Counted from the first letter of the stretch, positions 29,813-39,436 are shown. The stretch: DNA of 64,000 nucleotides from Sphingobium soli (GCF_020782245.1 NZ_JAJGNP010000008.1:91268-155267); one strand, 5' to 3'. Translations and numbers: made by a program. The notes: a model not told the origin generated them from the sequence alone.

Positions 29813-30697
29813 CTATAGTCGCTCGCGCATCGCGTGGGCGACGGTGTCCAGCCAGTCGACCACCGCCCGCACGCGCGGCAGGCGTTGCAGGTCAGCATGG
29901 ATGACCAGCCAGTAGCTGCGCCAAACCTCCGCCTCGCCCGGCAGCAACCGGACGAGGCGGTCGTCGGCGTCGGCGGCAAACAGGTGCAGCACGCCCAGGC
30001 CCAGTCCCGCCGCTACCGCCGATTGCTGCGCGGCGCTCGAACTAGCGCGAAAGGCAATGGGGGCGCCCGAGACGATCTGGTCCAGCGCCATCATCTCGGG
30101 GAAACCCGCCAGCTCCTCGATATAGGACACAAAGACGTGACGGCTGAGGTCCGCGCGGCTTTCGGGCAGGCCGTGGCGGGCGACATAATCGCGCGAGGCA
30201 TAGAGCCCCAGCCGATAGTCGGTCAGCTTGCGCGCCACCAACCGCCCGCGCGGCGGCGGCTTCAACATGACGGCAATGTCGGCCTCCCGCTTGGACAGGC
30301 TGGCGGCGCGGCTTTCCGACGCCAGCTCCAGCGTCAACCGGCCATGCGCGTCGCGCAAGGAGCCGACATGAGGCGCGGCGAAATAGGCGGCAAAGGCTTC
30401 GGGTGTGGCAAGCCGCACCACGCCTTCGACATCGCGGTCCCGCCCCGCCACGCTCGCGGCAGCTGCCAGCAATTCGCTTTCCACCCGCTCGGCATGGGGA
30501 ACCAGCGCAAAAGCCGCAGGCGTGGGCGTGACGCCGCGGGGCGAGCGGTCGAACAGGCGCGCGGCCAGCACGGTTTCCAGCGCGTTGATCCGCCGCGCCA
30601 CCGTGCTGTGGTCGATTCCCGCCCGCCGCGCCGCCGCCAGCATATTGCCTTCGCGCATCACCGCCAGGAACAGGCGCAGGTCATCGGAATTGAGCAT
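29813..30697 (-). CDS. LysR-family transcriptional regulator
   Basis: This 294-residue regulator has the N-terminal LysR helix-turn-helix (DLRLFLAVMREGNMLAAARR and the recognition segment DHSTVARRINALE) and the usual substrate-binding domain. The chosen ATG follows GGAA at a proper distance; one two codons upstream is possible. The gene is divergent from mmsA with 94 bp between starts, the classic arrangement for a LysR activator of the neighbouring gene. The inducer may be a branched-chain amino-acid breakdown product. Its 3' end is nine bases from the GH3 stop. Confidence 0.88.
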   Translation of the reverse strand: MLNSDDLRLFLAVMREGNMLAAARRAGIDHSTVARRINALETVLAARLFDRSPRGVTPTPAAFALVPHAERVESELLAAAASVAGRDRDVEGVVRLATPEAFAAYFAAPHVGSLRDAHGRLTLELASESRAASLSKREADIAVMLKPPPRGRLVARKLTDYRLGLYASRDYVARHGLPESRADLSRHVFVSYIEELAGFPEMMALDQIVSGAPIAFRASSSAAQQSAVAAGLGLGVLHLFAADADDRLVRLLPGEAEVWRSYWLVIHADLQRLPRVRAVVDWLDTVAHAMRERL

Positions 30698-30791
30698 GGG
30701 CATTTCCGCACAATCAATGTGTTCCCATACCGGTATCGCTGCCAAACGGGAAAGTCTATCATCGCCGCGAGACATAAGGAGAGGAACAGCC

Positions 30792-32291
30792 ATGCGCTCC
30801 ATCACCCATTTCATCCACGGCGCCGCCGCGTCGTCCACCGGCGGGCGTGCGTCCGACGTGCTCGATCCCTCGACCGGCGCGGTGCAGGCGCAGGTCCATC
30901 TGGGCGACGCCGCCCTGCTCGACCAGGCGATCAAGTCCGCGAAAAAGGCGCAGCCCGACTGGGCCGCCGTCAATCCCCAGCGCCGCGCCCGCGTGCTGTT
31001 CCGCTACAAGGAACTGATCGAAGCGCATATGGACGAACTCGCCGCGCTCCTGTCGTCCGAACATGGCAAGGTGATCGCCGACGCGAAGGGCGATGTGCAG
31101 CGCGGGCTGGAAGTCGTCGAATTCGCCTGCGGCATCCCGCATCTGCTCAAGGGCGACTATACCCAGGGCGCGGGGCCGGGCATCGACGTCTATTCGATGC
31201 GCCAGCCGCTCGGCATCGTCGCGGGCATCACCCCGTTCAACTTCCCTGCGATGATCCCGCTGTGGATGGGCGCGATGGCGATCGCCTGCGGCAACGCCTT
31301 CATCCTCAAGCCCTCCGAACGCGATCCGTCGGTACCGGTGCGCCTGGCGGAACTGGCGCTGGAAGCGGGCCTTCCCGAAGGCATTTTCAACGTCGTTCAT
31401 GGCGACAAGGTCATGGTCGACGCAATCCTGGACCATCCCGATATCAAGGCGGTCAGCTTCGTCGGATCGTCCGACATCGCCAATTATGTCTATCAGCGCG
31501 CCGCCGCCAACGGCAAGCGCGCCCAGTGCATGGGCGGCGCCAAGAATCACGGCATTATCCTGCCCGACGCGGACATGGACCAGGCGGTGGCCGATATCGT
31601 CGGCGCGGCCTATGGCTCGGCGGGCGAACGCTGCATGGCGCTGCCGGTGGTGACGCCGGTCGGCGAAGCGACCGCGCAGGCATTCCGCGAGAAACTCGTT
31701 GCCGCGATCGAAACGCTGCGCCCCGGCATCCCCAGCGACCCGCAGGCGCAATATGGCCCGCTCGTCACCGCCCAGCACAAGGCGCGCGTCGAAAACTATA
31801 TCCAGATGGCGGCGGATGAAGGCGCGGAAATCGTGGTCGACGGGCGCGGCTTCTCGCTCCAGGGCTATGAGGAAGGCTTCTACCTCGCCCCCACCCTGAT
31901 CGACCGGGTCACGCCGCAGATGAAAAGCTATCAGGACGAAATCTTCGGCCCCGTGCTTCAGATCCTGCGCGCGGAAACCTTCGAGGAAGCGCTCAGCTAT
32001 CCGTCCAAGCATCAATATGGCAATGGCGTCGCCATCTTCACCCGCAATGGCGATTATGCCCGCCGCTTCGCCGCCGATGTCGAAGTCGGCATGGTCGGCA
32101 TCAACGTGCCGATCCCGGTGCCGGTCGCCTATCACAGCTTTGGCGGCTGGAAACGGTCGGGCTTTGGCGATCTCGACCAATATGGCGAAGATGGCGTGCG
32201 CTTCTACACCCGCACCAAGAAGATCACGCAGCGCTGGCCCTCGGGCGGCGCGGTGATCGACCAGAGCTTCGTCATTCCGACGATGAAGTAA
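30792..32291 (+). CDS. mmsA: CoA-acylating methylmalonate-semialdehyde dehydrogenase
   Basis: This 499-residue aldehyde dehydrogenase oxidises methylmalonate semialdehyde (or malonate semialdehyde) with NAD and CoA to propionyl-CoA or acetyl-CoA in valine and inositol breakdown. Visible motifs are GITPFNFPAMIPLWM, KPSERDPSVP, FVGSSDIANYVYQRA and the catalytic cysteine C281 in GSAGERCMALPV, the form specific to the MmsA group. AAGGAGAGG stands before the ATG. The gene is alone in its unit, with a GC-rich hairpin after the stop and a divergent LysR gene. Confidence 0.93.
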   Translation: MRSITHFIHGAAASSTGGRASDVLDPSTGAVQAQVHLGDAALLDQAIKSAKKAQPDWAAVNPQRRARVLFRYKELIEAHMDELAALLSSEHGKVIADAKGDVQRGLEVVEFACGIPHLLKGDYTQGAGPGIDVYSMRQPLGIVAGITPFNFPAMIPLWMGAMAIACGNAFILKPSERDPSVPVRLAELALEAGLPEGIFNVVHGDKVMVDAILDHPDIKAVSFVGSSDIANYVYQRAAANGKRAQCMGGAKNHGIILPDADMDQAVADIVGAAYGSAGERCMALPVVTPVGEATAQAFREKLVAAIETLRPGIPSDPQAQYGPLVTAQHKARVENYIQMAADEGAEIVVDGRGFSLQGYEEGFYLAPTLIDRVTPQMKSYQDEIFGPVLQILRAETFEEALSYPSKHQYGNGVAIFTRNGDYARRFAADVEVGMVGINVPIPVPVAYHSFGGWKRSGFGDLDQYGEDGVRFYTRTKKITQRWPSGGAVIDQSFVIPTMK

Positions 32292-32298
32292 GGCGGCA

Positions 32299-32331
32299 AA
32301 GGGGGTGCGCGCCGTTGACCGCGCCCCCCTT
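32299..32331 (+). terminator. GC-rich hairpin after mmsA, probable terminator
   Basis: AAGGGGG and CCCCCTT arms, with further GCGC pairing inside, form a stem-loop eight bases after the mmsA stop. Only a short T-containing run follows, so termination may be inefficient. Confidence 0.45.
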
Positions 32332-32375
32332 CGATCCGTTTGACGCGGGCGGCGACGCGCCGTAACGGCCATCGC

Positions 32376-33128
32376 ATGATCGCGCTGCTCTCCCCCGCCA
32401 AGACGCTCGATTTCGAGCGCACCCTGCCTCCACTCGAACCGACCACGCCGCAATTTGCGGATGAAGCGCAGAGCCTTGCCCGTTCGGCCGCGCGATTGAG
32501 CCAGAAACGACTGGCGGAGCTGATGCACATCTCGCCCAAGCTCGCCAAGCTCAATGCCGACCGCTTTCGCGACTTCGCCGACCTGCCGCAGCGCCCTGCG
32601 CTCTTCGCCTTTGCCGGCGACGTCTATACCGGGTTCGAAGTCGATACGCTGGAAGAAGCGGGCGTCGCCTTCGCGCAGGACCATGTCCGGATCCTGTCGG
32701 GACTTTATGGCCTGCTTCGCCCGCTCGACGCGATCCGCCCCTATCGGCTGGAAATGGGCACGCGCTGGGCGCCCCGGCACAAGGCGCTGACCGACTGGTG
32801 GGACGATCGCATCGCCAACTATCTGCGCGACGAAATTTCGGCGGAGGGGTCAGGGGTGGTCCTCAATCTCGCCAGCCAGGAATATTTCGCAGCCGTCAAG
32901 GGTCGCCTGCCCGACGTGCGCATCGTCGACGTCGATTTTCGCGAACCGGGCCCCGACGGCCCGCGCTTCGTCAGCTTCCACGCCAAGAAGGCGCGCGGCA
33001 TGATGGCGCGCTGGATGTGCGAACATCATGTCACCGACATCGACGCGATGCGCGGCTTCGACAGCGATGGCTATCGCTTCGATGCCGCCGAAAGCAGCGC
33101 CGACCAATGGCGGTTCGTGCGGCCATGA
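32376..33128 (+). CDS. yaaA: Peroxide stress protein YaaA (UPF0246)
   Basis: This 250-residue cytoplasmic protein shows the YaaA start MIALLSPAKTLDF, the YGLLRPLD-I-PYRLEMGT core, and a C-terminal KARG-MARWM segment. YaaA lowers free iron and DNA damage during hydrogen peroxide stress in E. coli and has a DNA-binding helix-hairpin-helix fold. Upstream in-frame codons lack similarity, so the ATG at 32376 is used, although no clear ribosome-binding site precedes it. It overlaps the next gene by ATGA. Confidence 0.9.
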   Translation: MIALLSPAKTLDFERTLPPLEPTTPQFADEAQSLARSAARLSQKRLAELMHISPKLAKLNADRFRDFADLPQRPALFAFAGDVYTGFEVDTLEEAGVAFAQDHVRILSGLYGLLRPLDAIRPYRLEMGTRWAPRHKALTDWWDDRIANYLRDEISAEGSGVVLNLASQEYFAAVKGRLPDVRIVDVDFREPGPDGPRFVSFHAKKARGMMARWMCEHHVTDIDAMRGFDSDGYRFDAAESSADQWRFVRP

Positions 33129-33823
33129 GCGGCGCTGCGGTCATCATCGGCGCATCCGGCGGCATCGGCGGAGCCTTCCGCGCGCTGCTGGAAGAGGAAG
33201 GCGCCTTTGACCAGGTCCATGGTTTTGCCCGCTCCTTTAACGGCGCAAACCATGTCGACCTGCTCGACGAAGCCAGCATCGCCGCGGCGGCGGCGCAGAT
33301 CGCCTCCGGCCCCGCGCCCACGCTGGTGCTTGTCGCTACCGGCCTGCTGCATGAAGGGGATCATGGGCCGGAAAAGGCGCTAAGGGAGCTTGATCCGCAG
33401 TGGCTGGCGCGCACCTATGCCGTCAACGCCATCGGGCCGATGCTGGTCGCCAAGCATGTCCTGCCGCTGATGCCGCGCACCGGCCGTACCGTCTTCGCCG
33501 CCCTGTCGGCGCGGGTGGGGTCGATCAGCGACAATCGCCTGGGCGGCTGGCACGGCTATCGCGCGTCGAAGGCAGCACTCAACATGATGATGCGGAACGT
33601 CGCGATAGAGGAAAAGCGTCGCAACGACCGCTCGATTGTCGTCACGCTGCATCCCGGCACCGTCGATACCGGGCTTTCCCGTCCATTTCAGGCCAATGTC
33701 CCCGACGGTCGCCTGTTCGATCCCGAACGCGCCGCAATGCAGTTGCTCGACGTGGTCGAAGGGCTGAAAGCCGCCGACAGCGGCAAGCTGTTCGACTATC
33801 AGGGGGAAGAAATCCCCTTCTGA
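33125..33823 (+). CDS. Short-chain dehydrogenase, C-factor/YciK-like
   Basis: This 232-residue SDR has the cofactor loop GASGGIGGA near the N-terminus, an N-A-I-G-P strand in place of NNAG, and a YRASKAALN catalytic segment (Y and K of YxxxK). Proteins of this short form resemble CsgA/C-factor-like dehydrogenases with unknown small substrates. Its start overlaps yaaA, so they are probably co-transcribed. Confidence 0.82.
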   Translation: MSGAAVIIGASGGIGGAFRALLEEEGAFDQVHGFARSFNGANHVDLLDEASIAAAAAQIASGPAPTLVLVATGLLHEGDHGPEKALRELDPQWLARTYAVNAIGPMLVAKHVLPLMPRTGRTVFAALSARVGSISDNRLGGWHGYRASKAALNMMMRNVAIEEKRRNDRSIVVTLHPGTVDTGLSRPFQANVPDGRLFDPERAAMQLLDVVEGLKAADSGKLFDYQGEEIPF

Positions 33824-33912
33824 CCGCCCTATCCCCGCTGGACGGTTCGCGCGCCGCGCGGTAGGCGATGAAACCGGCGTTGCAGACTGACGTCTGACCG
33901 GCGACCGGCTTT

Positions 33913-34116
33913 ATGGGGCATGGCATGGAACAGGCGGAATTGCTGCGGCGCATGTGGGGCCGGGTCGAGTTGTGCCGTCGGCTCGCCATGACTACCACCG
34001 ATCCGCACACTGCCGACGCGCTGATCGAAATGGCGAATGAGGGCGAGGCTGATATCCGGCGATTGATGGCCGAGCCGGACCATCATCCCCCAATGGCGTC
34101 GCCGCCCGCGCGATAG
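33913..34116 (+). CDS. Small hypothetical protein, 67 residues
   Basis: This short acidic protein (MEQAELLRRMWGRVELCRRLAM ... EMANEGEADIRRL) is predicted helical and soluble, with no signal peptide. Similar small proteins seem common in sphingomonads, but no function is known. The frame is supported by codon use and by its place between genes with no overlap; the start could be the ATG four codons further in. Confidence 0.5.
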   Translation: MGHGMEQAELLRRMWGRVELCRRLAMTTTDPHTADALIEMANEGEADIRRLMAEPDHHPPMASPPAR

Positions 34117-34135
34117 GCGATGCACCATCGTCGCA

Positions 34136-35062
34136 TCAGGCCTGGTCGGTAAGGGGCGGGGCATCCTGCGCCTTTTCCGGCCGGATATAAATGGACGCCA
34201 GTTGCGGCATCGCTGCCTTCAATTGTGTCTCGATCGTTTCGATCAGCGCTTCGCCTTCGCCCATCGACAGATCATCGGCGAAATCGGCGCTGATCGCAAC
34301 GAACACGGCGTCGGGCGCGGTATGGATGGTGCGGACATGATTGACGGACTGGATGGCGTCATAGCCTTCCAGGAGCGCGCGGACCTGTGCGATGATGGCC
34401 GGGTCGGCGCTTTCGCCGATCAGCAGCCCCTTGGCCTCGCGCGCCAATAGCAGCGCGACCAGCGCCAATATGCCGCCAATCACGATAGACGCCAGCCCAT
34501 CGATGCGCGCATCGCCGACATAGTGGCTGACCGAAACGCCGATGCCGGCGACGACCAGCCCCAGCAGGGCGGCGCTGTCCTCGAACAGGACGATGAAACC
34601 CGCCGGATCCTTCGACCGCCGCACCGCCGTCCACCAGGGCGTATCGCCCCGCTTGGCGTCGAATTCACGCACCGCGATTGTCCAGGATGCACCCTCCAGC
34701 AACAGGGCAACGCCCAACACGACATAGTTGATCGTCGGATCGCGCAGCGGTTCTGGCTCGCGAATATGAACGAATCCTTCGTAGATCGACACGCCTGCGC
34801 CCAGCGCAAAGATCAATATAGCGACGATGAACGCCCAGAAATACAACTCGCGGCCATAGCCGAAGGGATGGGCGTGGTCCGGCCCCTTGCGCGCCTGGCG
34901 CTGCCCGTACAGCAACAGCAGCTGATTACCGGAATCGACCAGTGAGTGAACGCCCTCGGTCAGCATGGAGGATGAACCACTGATCCCGGCTGCCACGAAT
35001 TTGGCGATAGCAATGCCGACATTGGCGGCCAGAGCGCCGTAGAGGACGATATTCTCGCGCAT
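34136..35062 (-). CDS. Cation diffusion facilitator family transporter
   Basis: This 308-residue inner-membrane antiporter has six membrane segments. Metal-site candidates are visible in TM2 (EGVHSLVDSGNQ, an HxxxD pair) and the HAHPFGYGRE motif of the first loop. A C-terminal cytoplasmic domain (about 215-300) ends the protein. Members export Zn2+, Co2+, Fe2+ or Mn2+; this long-loop subgroup (DGDTPWW-like insert) is of uncertain specificity. ATG at 35062 has a GGGGGG run just upstream, unlike the ATG 18 bases earlier. Confidence 0.87.
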   Translation of the reverse strand: MRENIVLYGALAANVGIAIAKFVAAGISGSSSMLTEGVHSLVDSGNQLLLLYGQRQARKGPDHAHPFGYGRELYFWAFIVAILIFALGAGVSIYEGFVHIREPEPLRDPTINYVVLGVALLLEGASWTIAVREFDAKRGDTPWWTAVRRSKDPAGFIVLFEDSAALLGLVVAGIGVSVSHYVGDARIDGLASIVIGGILALVALLLAREAKGLLIGESADPAIIAQVRALLEGYDAIQSVNHVRTIHTAPDAVFVAISADFADDLSMGEGEALIETIETQLKAAMPQLASIYIRPEKAQDAPPLTDQA

Positions 35063-35240
35063 GCCGCCCCCCTTCGCCATGGATCAGCGCCGATGGCCGG
35101 GAACGGGCGTGAACGGGATCGCAACCATCGGGATCATCATGGCGACGGCAATGATCCGGCATGGCAAAGGGTTCCGCTCTCTGGCGTCCAAATCCTGGCT
35201 CACTGCGCCGCGGGGTCGGCATAGGGCGCGCCGCAGCCGC

Positions 35241-35429
35241 TTAATCCTTGGACTTATGCTCAGGCTTGCCCTTACGCTTGGTCGAGGCCATGTCTTCCAG
35301 TTCCTTCTCGCTCATGGATTCCACCATGGACCGGGACGCGCCCTGAAGCTCGCTCTTGGGTGTGTCGCCACGCTTGGCCGAAAGCGCTGCGCCGGCGGCT
35401 TTTTGTTGTGCGGCTGATTTCGCTGGCAT
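35241..35429 (-). CDS. DUF3008 small stress-associated protein
   Basis: This 62-residue lysine- and alanine-rich protein (MPAKSAAQQKAAGAALSAKR ... SMSEKELEDMA) matches DUF3008, a small cytoplasmic family common in alphaproteobacteria and often stress-induced. The SMSEKELEDMASTKRKGKP segment is characteristic. ATG at 35429 follows GGAGATGG; the longer frame starting 63 bases upstream lacks similarity. No EcfG promoter was found upstream. Confidence 0.85.
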   Translation of the reverse strand: MPAKSAAQQKAAGAALSAKRGDTPKSELQGASRSMVESMSEKELEDMASTKRKGKPEHKSKD

Positions 35430-35538
35430 GAACCATCTCCTTCGATTGCCCCGCTCCCACCACATCAATGGACGAACCGCCGCCTTGTTCACTTCGGCTA
35501 GACAAAAGCCCAGGCTATCCCAAAATGAGATAAATATT

Positions 35539-35560
35539 GTTAGTTAGCTAGCGAACTAAC
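35539..35560. repeat. Inverted repeat in the DUF3008/protease divergent region
   Basis: GTTAGTT and AACTAAC are perfect 7-bp arms around an 8-bp centre, in the AT-rich spacer between DUF3008 and the protease gene. The shape suits a TetR- or MarR-type operator; read on the plus strand, it is followed by a T-rich stretch, so a terminator is also possible. Confidence 0.45.
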
Positions 35561-35613
35561 TTGCCAATTTTTCTTTTGTCGCCTTTGCTGTCCGCGTTCG
35601 TCAGCATGCCATC

Positions 35614-36267
35614 ATGGATCGAAAGCCCCTGCCTCTGGTTTGGCAATCAATGGACATCGCGATCAACCCGGAATGGCAGCGGCTTCTTCCCTATGCGCTG
35701 GGCGGGGCGGTCGTCCTGTTACTCCTCTTCAACATCCCCTTCATTGGCCGCATCCTGCGCGCGCTGCTTTCCATTGGCCTGCTCGCCATCGGCCTACTCA
35801 TCCTCGCCCAGCGCGCGCCTTTCGATCCCGCCCTGTCGCAAATCCAGTCGCGCCTGGGTTGGGCCGATCAGGAGACGCAGGGAAACACCGTCCGCATCCG
35901 CATGTCCCCGGACGGCCACTTCTGGGCGAGAGCGACCGTCAACGGCGTCCCGCGCCGCATGCTCATCGACAGCGGCGCGACGGTCACAGCGATTTCACAA
36001 AGCACGGCCCGCGCCGCGTCAGTGGCCCCGCAAAGCGGGATCGTCCCCGTCCTGATGCGCACCGCCAACGGCACCGTGCGTGTCGAAACAGGAACGATCG
36101 ACCGGCTTGAAATTGGCGGCCTGGAAGCACGGGATCTCAGCGCCGTCATCTCGCCCGCACTGGGTGACGTGGACATATTGGGCATGAACTTCCTCACCCA
36201 ACTCGCATCCTGGCGCGTCGAGGGTCGCACCCTCATCTTGGAGCCTTCCGCGCCCGCCGCCGGTTGA
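35614..36267 (+). CDS. Membrane-anchored retropepsin-like aspartic protease (TIGR02281 type)
   Basis: This protein of 217 residues (205 if translation begins at the ATG at 35650) has two N-terminal hydrophobic segments (about 27-45 and 50-66) and a single-lobe aspartyl protease domain. The catalytic motif is LIDSGATVT (D119), with a later GMNFL segment in place of the usual second psi-loop. Such proteins, related to the clan AA DUF/TIGR02281 group, act as membrane-tethered homodimeric proteases; substrates are unknown. Neither candidate start has a convincing ribosome-binding site. Confidence 0.8.
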   Translation: MDRKPLPLVWQSMDIAINPEWQRLLPYALGGAVVLLLLFNIPFIGRILRALLSIGLLAIGLLILAQRAPFDPALSQIQSRLGWADQETQGNTVRIRMSPDGHFWARATVNGVPRRMLIDSGATVTAISQSTARAASVAPQSGIVPVLMRTANGTVRVETGTIDRLEIGGLEARDLSAVISPALGDVDILGMNFLTQLASWRVEGRTLILEPSAPAAG

Positions 36268-36382
36268 CACACCGCTCACCGTCCATGATGCCCTCTGACC
36301 CGATGCCTGCCACCGGGAAATGTTGCGCCAGATTAAGGTGATTTCGATGCTGATTCGTTCGCCAGGCTGATATGGGTGGCTC

Positions 36383-39300
36383 ATGACTACCGATGCCTCG
36401 CGCAGCCCCGTTGCCTCCCCCCCTTCCTGGAGCGAGGCGGAGCGTATGGCGGCACTCGACAGCTATGCCATTCTCGACACCCCGGCCGAACCTGATTTCG
36501 ACGATCTGGTGCTGCTCGCCGCTCAGGCACTTGATGTGCCGATCGCGGTCATCAACCTGATTGCCAGCGACCGGCAATGGTTCAAGGCGCAAATCGGGCT
36601 TGCCGCCCGCGAAATGCCGCTCGAAGTGTCGATCTGCACGCATGCGCTCGCGCAGGATGATGTCCTCGTCGTGCCCGATACCAGGTTGGACGACCGGTTT
36701 GCCGACAACCCGCTCGTGACGGCTGACGATGGCCTGCGCTTCTACGCAGGGGCCTTGCTGCGCACGCCCGAAGGCATTCCCATCGGCACGCTGTGCGTTC
36801 TTGACCGAAAACCCCGGCCCGGCGGGATCACGGAACAACAACGCCATCTGCTCAACCTGCTGGCGCGGCAGGCCACGACCCAGATGGAATTACGCCGGAT
36901 CGTGGCCCTCACCGATCGGCGCGCCGACGATTTGCGCAGTATCGAAGAGCGGTATCGGCTGGCTGGCCGTGCCACCAACGACGCCATCTGGGACTGGGAT
37001 CTCGGCACCGATCATGTCGAATGGAACGAGGCGTTAGAACGGGCTTACGGGTTCGGCCAGGCTGAGGTTGAACCGTCCGGCGCATGGTGGATCGCGCATA
37101 TCCATCCCGACGACCAGGATCGTATTGCCACAGCCATACATGACGCCATCCACAGCAAGGCCATTCATTGGTCGGACGAATATCGCTTCGGCCGCGCCGA
37201 TGGCAGCTACGCGCCGGTGCTGGATCGCGGCTTCATCATTCGGGATGCGTCAGGCCGGGCGACCCGGATGATCGGCGCGATGCTGGACCTGAGCGAACGC
37301 CGCGATCGCGAGGTTGCGCTCAAAACCAGCAATGAACGGTTCGAGGCGGCGGTCGCGGCCATCGACGGCTATCTGTGGACCAACAGCGCGGACGGAAAAA
37401 TGCGCGGTCCTCAGCCGGGCTGGGCCCAACTGACCGGGCAAAGCCAGGAGGCCTATCAGGGCTATGGCTGGGCTGAGGCTGTCCATCCCGACGATGCCCA
37501 ACCCACGATCGACGCCTGGAACGAAGCGGTCACTGCGCGCAAGATGTTCATTTTCGAACATCGCGTCCTGTGCGCCGACGGCCAATGGCGGCGTTTCTAC
37601 ATTCGCGCGGTGCCGATGTTCGATCCGGACGGCAATCTGCGCGAATGGGTGGGCATCCATACGGACGTGACATTACAGCGCGAGCAGGAAGACAGCCTGG
37701 CCGCCAACGAAATGCGCCTGCGCTTCCTGGACGATCTCAGCCGGGAAATCACGGTCGCCGATGATGCCGACACGGTCATGGCCATCACGACCCGGATGGT
37801 GGCGACCCATCTGGGCGTGTCCAATTGCGCCTATGCCGACATGGATGAGGATGAGGACGGGTTCACCATCCGCGGCGATTGGGCGGCGGCCGGCTCCTCT
37901 TCGATCGTGGGCCATTATCGGTTGAGGGATTTCGGCGCGATGGCGCTGGAACGGCTCCACGCCGGGCTGCCGCTGATCATCAACGACAATGCCCGCGATC
38001 TGCCCGCGCACGAAGCCAGGACATTCCAGGATATCGGGATCGCGTCGACGATCTGTCTTCCGCTGATCAAAGGCAACCAGTTGACCGCGCTCATGGCCGT
38101 CCACGATGCCCGGCCGCATGACTGGACTCCATCGGAACTGCGCCTTATCGCATCGGTGGCGGAAAGATCCTGGGCGCATATCGAGCGGGTGCGCACCACC
38201 GTCGCCCTGGCGGAACTCAATGCCAGTCTGGAGCAGCGGGTCGAGGAACGATCCCGTCAACTTGTCGCGACGGAAGAAGCGTTGCGGCAGGCGCAGAAAA
38301 TGGAAGCCGTCGGCCAGTTGACCGGTGGCATTGCGCATGATTTCAACAATATGTTGACGGGCGTGATCGGTTCGCTGGACTTGCTTCAACGGCATCTGGC
38401 CGCCGGGCGCCAGGACCGCATCGATCGCTATATCGACACGGCGATGACGTCGGCGCAGCGTGCAGCCTCCCTGACGCAGCGCCTGCTCGCTTTTTCCCGC
38501 CGCCAGTCGCTCGACGTGACAGCCGTGAATGTCGGCGACCTCGTCACCGGCATGGAAGACATGCTGCGGCGAACGATGGACGAGAATATCCGGTTGGAAG
38601 TGCACCTGCCCGAAGCGACATGGCTGGCCAAAACCGATCACAATCAGCTGGAAAGCGCGTTGCTGAACCTCGCCATCAACGCCCGCGACGCCATGCCCCA
38701 TGGCGGCACGCTGACCATCGCTGCGCGCAACACGCCTTCGAACGAGGCGACGGGCCTCGACGCGGACGACATGCAGGCGGATGATTTCGTGGAAATCAGC
38801 GTCTCCGACACCGGCACGGGCATGAGCGAGGATGTGCTGGCCAAGGCCTTCGATCCCTTCTTCACGACCAAGCCGATTGGCGCGGGCACGGGCCTTGGCC
38901 TTTCGATGGTCTATGGTTTCGCCCGCCAGTCGGGGGGCCAGGTCCACATCACGTCCGCTCCGGAAGAAGGGACCACGATACGGCTCCTGCTTCCCCGTCA
39001 CGTCGGCGAGAAGGAAGAAGCTGGGAGTGAGACAGTCGAGGTGCGCCCGGCCGAGCCGGGCGAGTGCGTGCTGCTGGTCGAGGATGATCCATCGGTCCGG
39101 CTGCTGGTCTGCGACGTGCTCGATGATCTGGGATATGAAGTGTGGCAGGCGCCCGATGGTCAGACGGCCATCACGCTGGCCCAGACCATGCCGCGTATGG
39201 ATCTGCTGATCAGCGATGTGGGCCTACCCGGCATGAATGGCCGCCAGCTCGCCGATATTTTACGTGGCGACCGCCCTGACCTGCGCATCCTGTTCATCAC

Positions 39301-39436
39301 CGGCTATGCCGAACGGGCAACGGTGCGTAGCGAATTTCTGGGCCAGGGCATGGAGATGATCGCCAAGCCCTTCGCGATCGACGTCCTGTCCGCCAAGATT
39401 CGCGAAATGATTGAGGCACCCGCGCCTGCGGCCTGA
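36383..39436 (+). CDS. Hybrid sensor histidine kinase, GAF-PAS-PAS-GAF-HK-REC
   Basis: This 1017-residue cytoplasmic kinase has a GAF domain (about 20-170), two PAS/PAC units (about 190-310 and 315-440), a second GAF domain (about 450-600), a short coiled coil, a HisKA domain with H652 in GGIAHDFNNML, an HATPase domain (NLAINARDAMP, DTGTGM, GTGLGLSMVYG), and a C-terminal receiver with D945 in LLISDVGLPG. The HWE-like AHDFNN box and fused receiver are common in light-, redox- or stress-sensing kinases. No membrane segment is present. No separate response regulator is adjacent, so phosphate is probably passed to an unlinked partner. Confidence 0.92.
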   Translation: MTTDASRSPVASPPSWSEAERMAALDSYAILDTPAEPDFDDLVLLAAQALDVPIAVINLIASDRQWFKAQIGLAAREMPLEVSICTHALAQDDVLVVPDTRLDDRFADNPLVTADDGLRFYAGALLRTPEGIPIGTLCVLDRKPRPGGITEQQRHLLNLLARQATTQMELRRIVALTDRRADDLRSIEERYRLAGRATNDAIWDWDLGTDHVEWNEALERAYGFGQAEVEPSGAWWIAHIHPDDQDRIATAIHDAIHSKAIHWSDEYRFGRADGSYAPVLDRGFIIRDASGRATRMIGAMLDLSERRDREVALKTSNERFEAAVAAIDGYLWTNSADGKMRGPQPGWAQLTGQSQEAYQGYGWAEAVHPDDAQPTIDAWNEAVTARKMFIFEHRVLCADGQWRRFYIRAVPMFDPDGNLREWVGIHTDVTLQREQEDSLAANEMRLRFLDDLSREITVADDADTVMAITTRMVATHLGVSNCAYADMDEDEDGFTIRGDWAAAGSSSIVGHYRLRDFGAMALERLHAGLPLIINDNARDLPAHEARTFQDIGIASTICLPLIKGNQLTALMAVHDARPHDWTPSELRLIASVAERSWAHIERVRTTVALAELNASLEQRVEERSRQLVATEEALRQAQKMEAVGQLTGGIAHDFNNMLTGVIGSLDLLQRHLAAGRQDRIDRYIDTAMTSAQRAASLTQRLLAFSRRQSLDVTAVNVGDLVTGMEDMLRRTMDENIRLEVHLPEATWLAKTDHNQLESALLNLAINARDAMPHGGTLTIAARNTPSNEATGLDADDMQADDFVEISVSDTGTGMSEDVLAKAFDPFFTTKPIGAGTGLGLSMVYGFARQSGGQVHITSAPEEGTTIRLLLPRHVGEKEEAGSETVEVRPAEPGECVLLVEDDPSVRLLVCDVLDDLGYEVWQAPDGQTAITLAQTMPRMDLLISDVGLPGMNGRQLADILRGDRPDLRILFITGYAERATVRSEFLGQGMEMIAKPFAIDVLSAKIREMIEAPAPAA

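Noticed and set aside
30759..32780. 673-codon minus-strand frame opposite mmsA and yaaA
   Set aside because: It spans two well-supported genes and an intergenic terminator and has no recognisable domain.
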